Source: Torreya grandis (Eukaryota > Streptophyta > Pinopsida > Cupressales > Taxaceae). Taken from it: a DNA stretch of 64,000 bases. Made by a program: the position numbers and the translations under genes. Position 1 is the stretch's first letter. Every line of letters begins with the position of its first letter. Of the stretch, positions 59,701-64,000 are shown in pieces. The stretch is taken from positions 1,240,001 to 1,304,000 of the forward strand of contig JARHVA010004902.1 of assembly GCA_037957365.1 (NCBI GenBank), written 5' to 3'. The notes below the pieces were generated by a model, which ran no database searches, was not told where the DNA came from, and worked only from the letters and a program-made list of their open reading frames with translations.

Positions 59701-62517
59701 TTGGCAGGGAAATGTTCTTTTCTATGATGGCTTGATGCCATAAACCATATAAATGGAATTTGAACACGAGTGATTTGATGAAATGCTTTGTTTGAATATC
59801 GAGCAAGTCATGGTTTCTTTGAAATCTTACATTTACTAATGCGATTTTTATATTGCAAGTCAGTTGACAAACTCTCAGTGCTTTAATACCAACTTGGCTT
59901 AATTCGCCCACAAGGTTCTCATTACAAAACCCAAACCACTAGCACTCTATTGGACCTCCCCTTGATTTGGTTCTGGACACAATTGGGTGAAACATGTGAT
60001 TTCTTATGTTGGACTACAACTTAGAAGCGCAATTTTTTCAATAACACAGGCATTTGTGGATCTGGAAAAATCTTCTGTTGCAATGCAAGAGTGGAAATTT
60101 GTTTGCATTTTAAGTATGTGTTTATAGCTATTAACAATGAAAAAGTCCAATTTCTTGATTTCCTCAATCAATTACATATTTATTAACTTGATATGTTATT
60201 TCACTATAATGAAGCACAGAATGCTTTTGTTTAAGGCTTTGGGCATGGTGACATGGTTCCCCTCTGTCGTGCTTTCTGCTTATTTCTTTTAAAAGAAAAA
60301 TCTTGTTATATATGAAGAAAACGATTGTCTCATTTGATAAATTTGTATGATCTTATAAATCAATAAATTGTTGTTTGTGACTAGGATGTCTTGGCAAATT
60401 TTATCTGTGGGGTGTATTCCGTCGTGCTGAGAAATCTGCAATTGATCATAAAGCAGAAGGAACATCCATGCCTCATGACCGTGTCAGGGCTGATATGGCT
60501 AATTCATTTGCTCCTTCAAGAAGCGACAATAATGATTCAGTACCTAGGATGGTAAAGATCCCTCATGCACATAAAAATTGTGTGAAAGAGGAACCAAATT
60601 TTAACATGGAAGGTGAAAAGGATGTTGGCATAGCTGAAAGGCCATTAAGAACCCTGGATTGTCAGAATTTAGGACCGTCCAAGGTGACCTCAGAAAATGG
60701 TAGCAAAGAGATGTCTAGAAGATCTTCCGGGAAACATATTGATCAGTCTCATGAATGGTACCGTTGGAATGGCACTGATGAGGAGCCTGATGGTCGATCG
60801 GTGTTTAATTCAGCGGCTCCTCATGTTTCACATAAGGATAATTCTGGAAAGTCACCCAAGGCCATGCATGAGAGAAGTAATGTGCATCGAAACCATGAAG
60901 TAGTGCGTAAAGGAGAACTAAACCCTAGATTTGGGGCATCAAACAACAGCTCTCTTGTGGAAGAAAAGGATGAACTGCTTAAATTGGGGACACAGGTGGA
61001 GAATAGAAAACCTGGGTTTCTTTCTTCCTCACGTCCGATAGATTGTAATCCTCGGCCGTCCTCATCAGATCATCTACCAGACAAGCTAGGGCTCAAGTTC
61101 TTCCAGGTATGATTCATGTTTCGAGTATTTGGATAAGAGGAACTCAATTTAACAATAATTTGCAAAATGTATTTCTTAATGATATAGGCATCTCTGCAGT
61201 ATAAAATGTCCGCAATTACTGTGAGACAGGTAGAACCTGATTCAAAGGCTGAAGTTAAAAAGCAGATGGATCCAAGAGACCAGAATCTTGCTCTTTCATC
61301 AAGGAAAAATGGCAGCTATAGGAATCAGACTGATGGGCATCATAATTCTCATCAATCATCTCTCTCATCTGGCGAAAGTAACGGTTCTTATGGAAACAAA
61401 TGGCGCTCATTCTCTCAACCACCTGCTCACAGGAAAATTCACAGGCCTGAGGATGTCAATAAATTTAATAGGAGTCGAAGCTTTAAGGAAGACCGGATTG
61501 ACTTTCGAACAAGGAGAGAAATGGAAGCAAGAGACAGAGGATACGGAGCTTCCAAACTGGGAATGGATAGGCACAAAGAAAGAAGCCATCGGCATTGGCG
61601 AACAAAGGATGGAAGAAGACCTGTACAAATGGAGAATCATAGGAGAAATCCTGTTATAAATAATAGAGGTGATTCTCGTTTTTCTTCTTTACTCAGATCC
61701 TAATTCCTTTTCTTACTCATGCTCATGGCCCTTTTCTTGTGATACAGCTATCTATTCTGATTCCTGTTCGCGTAAAAGTTACATTCATGAAAAAACATCA
61801 ATGCAGAGAGGTTTCTCAAGTGATCGTCAAATTGGCGTAAAAAATTGTGTTAACAAGGAAAAAGTTGACATACACAATAATTTTAGGTCTTCCAAACCTG
61901 AAATAGCTCCCATCAAGAGAACGGAAGGTGAAATGTTTTTGCTAGATTTTAAAAAAGATTGTAGCATTATTTTATCAGGAGAAGCCTCCACAGATCGGCA
62001 TCGGGTGGCCAAAGATCAGTGGTCATTTACTCCATTGCACAATGCAATTGATGAAGCTGCAGAAAACAACACTGTTTCAGAGATTTCAAATGCCGGGAGT
62101 CCTCCAGAATCTCTAGGGCAGATTTATTCTGGGGAGAACGTTTCTCCTCAACTTTTGGAGGCCGATTTCTCAATTCTAGAAAACTCAAGGACAGAACATA
62201 CGTCAGGATCTGAATTGGATCAGAATCCTTTAGTAAGCCATGGCAACTGGTATGCTGGTTCTAATCCAGTTCAAGCCGATCTTGAACCTGTGGAATACCT
62301 TGAACTTTTTCCACTTGAGGAGGAGAATCTTGGAATGACAAAAACTGTTGTCAATGACTGGGACATCGACCTGGACTTGGGTCTTGGAAGAAGTGGTTCA
62401 AAAAATGTCTCCAAAATGGCAGATAGACAAGTTTGCTCAAATAGATCAAATTTGAACAGTCCAGATGTCAGTCCCTGTTTGGGTATTTCAGTGCTACCTG
62501 TAAAAAACGAAATTTAA
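38340..62517 (+). CDS. PHD-finger and SPOC-like-domain protein, AIPP2/PAIPP2 type (5' end not found)
   Basis: Nine exons (38340-38422, 47708-49062, 49114-49302, 49471-49900, 50139-50369, 50485-50606, 60385-61106, 61200-61668, 61748-62517) add up to 4371 nt, exactly 1457 codons with the stop, and every junction is in phase with GT-AG borders. A C4HC3 PHD finger is at visible residues 4-48 (CGIC, CDQC, EH, YC, WYCEKC). Residues about 83-281 are a 12-copy Ser/Lys-rich repeat. Residues about 683-820 match the SPOC-like domain of this family (LWKGAFKAVDIG ... APKVYEM ... TWPKRFEQ ... IGLYFFPEE ... LDGAELLIYSS ... FYLWGVFRRA). The tail has Arg-rich stretches and an acidic DWDIDLDLGLG motif. In Arabidopsis the relatives AIPP2 and PAIPP2 act in the nucleus with a BAH protein and the phosphatase CPL2 to repress transcription; the same role here is inferred. 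The true start codon lies upstream. Confidence 0.9.
41824..42080 (+). repeat. Possible LTR start
   Basis: TGTAATGCCCCTTTTGGG at 41824 resembles the LTR start TGTAATGCCCCC of the gypsy element at 11038. No end or partner was found, so this may be a solo or fragmentary LTR. The end coordinate is arbitrary. Confidence 0.25.
42160..42325. repeat. Imperfect tandem repeat, roughly 45-50 bp unit
   Basis: Three diverged units containing gggccacacacaaagggacata / aaagatgtcgcaaacaaaggac / ccaaagaccacacgcaagggaca-like blocks. No coding content. Confidence 0.5.
43190..43739. mobile_element. hAT-type element (550 bp) in intron 1
   Basis: Left end CATAGATCAAAGTCT and complement of the right end CATAGTTCAAAATCT match at 13 of 15 positions. 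The flanks GTAAAAAT (43182-43189) and GTTAATAT (43740-43747) match at 6 of 8. Interior carries repeated gcgattttt / tggtgatttcttg motifs in both orientations. By its ends it belongs to the same family as the elements at 15160, 28913, 36454 and 52703. Confidence 0.65.
44370..46660 (-). pseudogene. hAT transposase pseudogene (BED / DUF659 / dimerisation type) in intron 1
   Basis: Minus strand, read from 46660 downward: a BED-finger-like start (VCSKCNYN, near 46530), the DUF659 start CGLPFYVVGSPYQHDMV (about 46150-46100), then SIISDG-stop-KDTVNRPLINVVAM (about 45920-45860), QIITKNAKNCKDTSMLVEAK (about 45700), the mid region VEYLFNFTKPVLSILR, LHLLAFALTSKYYNTEILYL (45256-44837), and a C-terminal dimerisation part WWYLYGQASTHQPLEIKIIS (about 44790-44700). 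The order fits plant hAT-like transposases. A TGA replaces the Trp of the DGW motif and there are frameshifts, so it is dead. Confidence 0.85.
46661..47367 (-). mobile_element. Non-coding end of the hAT copy in intron 1
   Basis: 46938-47150 aligns with 52460-52690 beside the second hAT copy (aaaggaaggagttt..atcctatg, ggtgagagaacaa, gataaaatga, ctttattttg). A possible terminus lies at 47367, where the complement reads CATAGGGGCTGTCAAACC, close to hAT ends; no matching 8-bp duplication was found on the other side. Confidence 0.5.
47708..49062 (+). CDS. Exon B: second half of the PHD finger and 12-copy repeat
   Basis: Acceptor ttttttgccag; first base completes the Leu codon, followed by YCMLTQPESDGEDFWYCEKC, which supplies the last three Cys ligands. 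Then a Lys/Ser-rich linker (KSPGKFSKRRRAFSDSL) leads into the tandem repeat (47871-48468). The rest is Ser-rich and probably disordered. Donor CCAG|GTTAGA in phase 1. The upstream open sequence in the same frame (from 47535) is intronic. Confidence 0.9.
47871..48468 (+). repeat. Coding minisatellite: 12 copies of a 14-18-residue unit
   Basis: Twelve units share the core S-(L/S/P)-P-x-(S/N)-K-K-Q followed by (A/I/E/S)-x-E-S-S-N-G-T. Cores include SLPANKKQ, SSPASKKQ (twice), SLAASKKQ, SLPSNKKK, SLPISKMQ, SPPDSMKQ, SLPPSKKQ, SLPGSKKQ, SLPDSKKQ, SLPASKKQ and SLPVRKKR. Unit length is mostly 51-54 bp with one shortened copy, all multiples of three, so the frame is kept. Long open frames on both strands here are caused by the periodicity. 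Confidence 0.95.
49114..49302 (+). CDS. Exon C of the PHD gene
   Basis: Acceptor atataccag; donor TAAAG|GTATAT. Phase 1 at both ends. Encodes ENDDMKRFKSLMISLILEG and on to LINGTK. No domain recognised. The preceding intron is only 51 bp. Confidence 0.8.
49471..49900 (+). CDS. Exon D of the PHD gene, ends at the SPOC-like domain start
   Basis: Acceptor ggttttgcag; donor TGGAA|GTATGA. Begins GFDVVSAGVINNSKEID, is Ser/Asn-rich and likely disordered, and ends with QILWK, the first strand of the SPOC-like domain. Confidence 0.88.
50139..50369 (+). CDS. Exon E: SPOC-like domain, first part
   Basis: Acceptor ctctgttgaag; donor AAAAAG|GTACGT. Encodes GAFKAVDIGHRPCIYDGIRA, then TTAAPKVYEMTKKFDSQLHL, VDTWPKRFEQSPPTDDTIGL and YFFPEEGK. 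Matches the family region where the domain covers a conserved W-P-x-x-F and a hydrophobic L-(Y/F)-F-F strand. Confidence 0.92.
50485..50606 (+). CDS. Exon F: SPOC-like domain, middle part
   Basis: Acceptor ttctccgcag; donor CAGA|GTGAGT. Encodes NESYAKLVEDINKYDLSMRM, SLDGAELLIYSSIHLPKNVQ. The L-(D/E)-G-(A/V)-E-L-L-I-(Y/F) strand is characteristic of the family. Confidence 0.92.
50675..50740. repeat. Compound (CT)n-(TA)n microsatellite
   Basis: CT-rich tract with ttt and gt interruptions (50675-50726) running into (AT)n (50727-50740). Confidence 0.9.
51092..52121 (-). pseudogene. Second hAT (BED / DUF659) transposase fragment, internally duplicated, in intron 6
   Basis: Minus strand: a BED-type zinc finger (CSKCTYKYKSSYSRVKAHLC, about 52075-52015), a linker (KGLPQAKIFAHVKEQED, SPLGRKRTKDASPLDRAF), the linker repeated, and the start of DUF659 (LPFNVVRSPYWQDMVRSIN, about 51260-51200). 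Sequence 51289-51660 repeats at 51675-52045 with a 386-bp period. The catalytic core and C-terminus are missing. It is the same family as the pseudogene at 44370-46660 in intron 1. Confidence 0.85.
52122..52694 (-). mobile_element. Non-coding part of the second hAT copy
   Basis: 52460-52690 aligns with 46938-47150 in intron 1. No coding sequence was found. The region ends at the target duplication of the next element. Confidence 0.55.
52703..53642. mobile_element. hAT-type non-autonomous element (940 bp) with perfect 8-bp target duplication
   Basis: Flanked by AAAATAAA at 52695-52702 and 53643-53650. Left end CAGTGTTACAAGGAGACGCG matches the right-end type of the element at 36454-37185, and the complement of its right end (AATAGTTGCCAGCGTATGGG) matches that element's left-end type, so the two lie in opposite orientation. 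GC-rich ends surround a very AT-rich core with no transposase. The A/T-only duplication gives slightly less certainty. Confidence 0.8.
53651..55268. other. No gene seen; GC-richer repeat-like segments
   Basis: 53660-53870 and 54080-54240 are GC-richer blocks, probably decayed element ends similar in style to 47180-47360. The remainder is AT-rich non-coding DNA. Confidence 0.4.
55269..55440. repeat. Tandem duplication, about 86-92 bp unit
   Basis: tggaagagcat-tgtgatgtgctt...ctcctcatggtttggcatcttgtg at 55272 is repeated from about 55358, ending cttattttc(t/c)tt-agtggaa in both copies. Confidence 0.85.
55657..55880. repeat. 116-bp tandem duplication
   Basis: cccttgattctccatttaga at 55659 recurs at 55775; both copies run to ttgatttcttgaagctcttgtag with few differences. 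Confidence 0.9.
56150..56700 (-). pseudogene. Ty3/gypsy gag remnant in intron 6
   Basis: The minus strand starts MANDQETSDPF at 56700, continues ALEKQRSQMIDQFDQFLQQI, then a capsid-like FQVQINFDVPL near 56540, VKHWWEAYHL near 56370 and ENDIIENQSVNTSEGFVETL near 56300. The order and the Trp-Trp-Glu motif match plant gypsy capsids. Stops and frameshifts are frequent and no pol was found. Confidence 0.8.
56810..56823 (-). other. Primer-binding-like site of the intronic gypsy remnant
   Basis: The minus strand reads TAGTATCAGAGTTG, one change from TGGTATCAGAGTTG, located about 110 bp upstream of the gag start on the same strand. The 5' LTR would extend to the right. Confidence 0.6.
56824..58149. 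other. No gene seen; probably includes the gypsy LTR
   Basis: AT-rich non-coding DNA with diffuse internal repetition (aattaggcttttaattggtg-like blocks, 57550-58050). LTR limits were not found. Confidence 0.4.
58150..58890 (-). mobile_element. Penelope-like retroelement remnant: RT 3' part and GIY-YIG endonuclease
   Basis: On the minus strand, from 58890 down, broken frames give FVLSRKP, LAHQVYRK-stop-THTELYLHATCHHYPAQK, LAFRICDDEHLEPKLKHL, FKKNGYNGKQI, FLPCDKRIS, then SGIYRID...SCGVSHIG (the GIY-YIG signature), EHDADIKKKRVVKSALAEHS and LALEDHYFKR. This is the order of Penelope-like elements: the C-terminal RT segment (VYRKPTHT / YLHxxSxHP / GY), then a GIY-YIG nuclease with a conserved EH and SALAEH segment. 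At least three stops and frameshifts make it inactive. The RT catalytic core is missing. It lies antisense in intron 6. Confidence 0.88.
58891..59459. other. No gene seen between two Penelope-like fragments
   Basis: No RT core motif could be read here on the minus strand; the element appears to have lost it, or other DNA replaced it. Confidence 0.4.
59460..59911 (-). mobile_element. Possible N-terminal part of the Penelope-like element
   Basis: Minus frames 59911-59690 and 59741-59460 encode KALRVCQLTCNIKIALVNVR, then RNHDLLDIQTKHFIKSL, LWHQAIIEKNISLPKEY, and KTLPKNIQEQFTKVHEQLAK. Basic, helical, with an ARL-x-C-x-I/NVRF-like layout comparable to the N-terminal domain of Penelope-like proteins. 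It has the same strand and order as the RT/GIY-YIG remnant. Similarity is by pattern only. Confidence 0.4.
59912..60384 (+). other. 3' end of intron 6, no feature seen
   Basis: Ordinary T-rich intron sequence leading to the acceptor gtttgtgactag. Confidence 0.5.
60385..61106 (+). CDS. Exon G: end of the SPOC-like domain and charged region
   Basis: First codon completed across the intron, then CLGKFYLWGVFRRAEKSAID, the last conserved strand of the SPOC-like domain (F-x-L-W-G-V-F-R). The rest is hydrophilic and rich in Ser, Arg, Asp and His. Donor TTCCAG|GTATGA in phase 0. Confidence 0.92.
61200..61668 (+). CDS. Exon H of the PHD gene
   Basis: Acceptor catctctgcag before 61200; a second in-frame acceptor (gatatag before 61188) would add Ala-Ser-Leu-Gln. 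Encodes a basic, probably disordered segment with KIHRPEDVNKFNRSRSFKED and RTRREMEARDRGYG. Donor TAGAG|GTGATT in phase 1. Confidence 0.9.
61748..62517 (+). CDS. Exon I: C-terminus and stop of the PHD gene
   Basis: Acceptor cttgtgatacag. Starts by completing Ala, then IYSDSCSRKSYIHEKTSMQR. Contains an acidic stretch (LEPVEYLELFPLEEENLGM) and DWDIDLDLGLGRSG, a D/L-rich motif near the end, then the TAA stop at 62515-62517. Upstream in-frame sequence 61669-61747 is intron 8. Confidence 0.92.
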
Positions 62518-64000
62518 TATTTGAATTGACATGGAAATTTCAGTTGCAATAGTTTTGAATGTAAATTTACTCAAGCATCCTGCAAAAAATCAATCTTTTA
62601 GTGATACACGTCAAAGCTTGTGTGATTTCCTTATGTAAGTGGTAGGTTCTCTGGCTAAACAGGTCTATACAAAACCTAAACAGGTACGCATGTACAAACC
62701 TATACCTTCAGGTTCAATACGAACACGATGTTTCCAAGGTGAAATGATAGACCATCTGGATGTTGTATATGTAGTCTGCAATGCTATGAGCCCATACTTG
62801 AACATTGGTTACAGCTTTCTACGCTTCAATTTTAATCCTTCTGTCAAGCTGCCATCATTTTTAATCCTATCTCAAAGCTTTAGGCAAATGACTTGTTCAT
62901 GCGAAATTATATGTTTTCGATGCTGACAATCAATATTGCGAATTGCCTATTTCTACCCAAATAACCTACTAACAAATTCATTGGACAAGAAGGATACAGA
63001 TTAAATATACGTCATCGACTCTTTAAGGTGAGATGAAACATAAGCAACCATTGGTAAACGTCAGTATGACGTTTACCTGATTATGAATTCCTGTTAAACA
63101 TTTAGTTGGGTTTACAACTCCAAAAATAGGCATATCACTTTAAACATATAATCGAAACCACATCTCCGGAACTCTCAAACTAACCTAACAATGACCATGA
63201 AAATATAAGGATGTGTACCTGAATTCTTTTGGCATGTCAAATATGTGTTGAGATGATATGTGATAGTTACTATTTAAAGAAGTATATTTTTTGGGTAGAT
63301 ATTAAGAGTCCTTACCAAGCGCTGGAGTTTGGTCTTTTGGTGTGGATTTATATTTACAACTCAATTTATCCATGTTGATGTCATTTTTTTTAAAAATAAG
63401 ACTTTTTACAACTCTCAGATCAGTGGGTTTAACATGAGGCACTCCTTTACCATGAGACACTCCTTTACCAATCTGATCATAATGGACCATGGTAATGATC
63501 AGTACCCATTTATTTTATTTGGAAAATTTATCTATCTGCAATGTTAGAGAGAACAACGGCACCATGCGCCAAGTCCCTGTGGGGTTCAGAGTATAATTAG
63601 AATTGACTGACAATAATACAAGTGGAGTTTTGTCAATATGTGGTTGAATTGAATTTTTTTAGTATTCAAGATACTTGACCCTGCAATATCAAGGAAGTAG
63701 GAAAACAAATTATGAATCATGGTCACAGAGAATGAATTAAGAGATTAATTTGAATGCTTACTTGCCTAAGAAACAAAGAATTGAGGAAAGAAATGACTTC
63801 AATAACGGTAGATATATATTCTTATTTCAAAGCTACATGTTCAAAATGAAAATGTTAAATATTAAATTTTTTTTGCTTCTAATGCACAAGCAAATTTGTG
63901 AACTGTACATGTGCAAATGCAACTATTAATTTCCACCAATAAAAATCTAATTAAATGTTTTTTTAATATTTTTTGTTAAAGAAAATACAAATTAATTATT
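62518..64000. other. 3' UTR and downstream DNA; no further gene seen
   Basis: No clear AATAAA lies within 300 bp of the stop; plant polyadenylation signals are variable, so the end was not placed. A two-copy 18-bp tandem repeat occurs at about 63436-63472 (aggcactcctttaccatg / agacactcctttaccaat). The hairpin at 63053-63077 is listed separately. Confidence 0.5.
63053..63077. repeat. Perfect 11-bp inverted repeat with 3-base loop
   Basis: GGTAAACGTCA-gta-TGACGTTTACC. The arms match without error and each holds a TGACG core, the binding core of plant TGA-type bZIP factors. It lies 536 bp past the stop codon; it is not followed by a T run and is not a bacterial-type terminator. Confidence 0.85.

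Larger units (their letters stand above)
50607..60384 (+). other. Intron 6 of the PHD gene (9778 bp), splitting the SPOC-like domain
   Basis: GTGAGT donor and gtttgtgactag acceptor. It separates the LPKNVQ end of exon F from FYLWGVF of exon G. It holds a microsatellite, a hAT copy, a hAT-type element, tandem duplications, a gypsy gag remnant and a Penelope-like element, listed separately. Confidence 0.88.

Overview
The window looks like nuclear DNA of a seed plant, most likely a conifer. The evidence is AT-rich sequence crowded with decayed LTR retrotransposons and hAT elements, one clear host gene whose exons are separated by two introns of more than 9 kb beside others of 51-238 bp, and a decayed Penelope-like element with a GIY-YIG endonuclease, a retroelement class known in conifers but rare in flowering plants. 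The species cannot be named from the sequence.

The main gene is on the + strand at 38340-62517. Nine exons join in phase without a stop and encode at least 1456 residues of a PHD-finger / SPOC-like-domain protein of the AIPP2/PAIPP2 type, a chromatin-reader family. All eight introns are GT-AG. Intron 1 (9285 bp) cuts the PHD finger and intron 6 (9778 bp) cuts the SPOC-like domain. Exon 2 carries a 12-copy tandem repeat. The 5' exons are not securely identified; a GC-rich block near 3.7-4.0 kb is one candidate promoter/first exon.

1-3.3 kb: a minus-strand LTR-element-like region (tRNA primer site, broken unrecognised reading frames) and a 69-70 bp tandem repeat. 3.66-4.0 kb: GC-rich block. 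4-11 kb: non-coding repeats, a telo-box, inverted repeat families and AT-rich sequence. 11038-18231: a Ty3/gypsy chromovirus with both LTRs, broken by stops and split by a hAT-type element with a perfect 8-bp target duplication. 18.2-27 kb: copia remnant, tandem duplications, unassigned DNA. 27.0-30 kb: a minus-strand Ty3/gypsy remnant carrying another hAT-type element. 33.9-34.8 kb: copia RT/RNase H remnant. 36454-37185: a hAT-type element just upstream of the gene. Intron 1 holds a hAT (DUF659) transposase pseudogene and a small hAT-type element. Intron 6 holds a second, truncated and internally duplicated hAT copy, another hAT-type element, a gypsy gag remnant and the Penelope-like element. 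62.5-64 kb: downstream DNA with a perfect hairpin.

Only the PHD gene appears intact; every transposon reading frame seen is broken. No tRNA, rRNA or CRISPR array was found. All boundaries come from reading by eye and were not tested against transcripts or databases.
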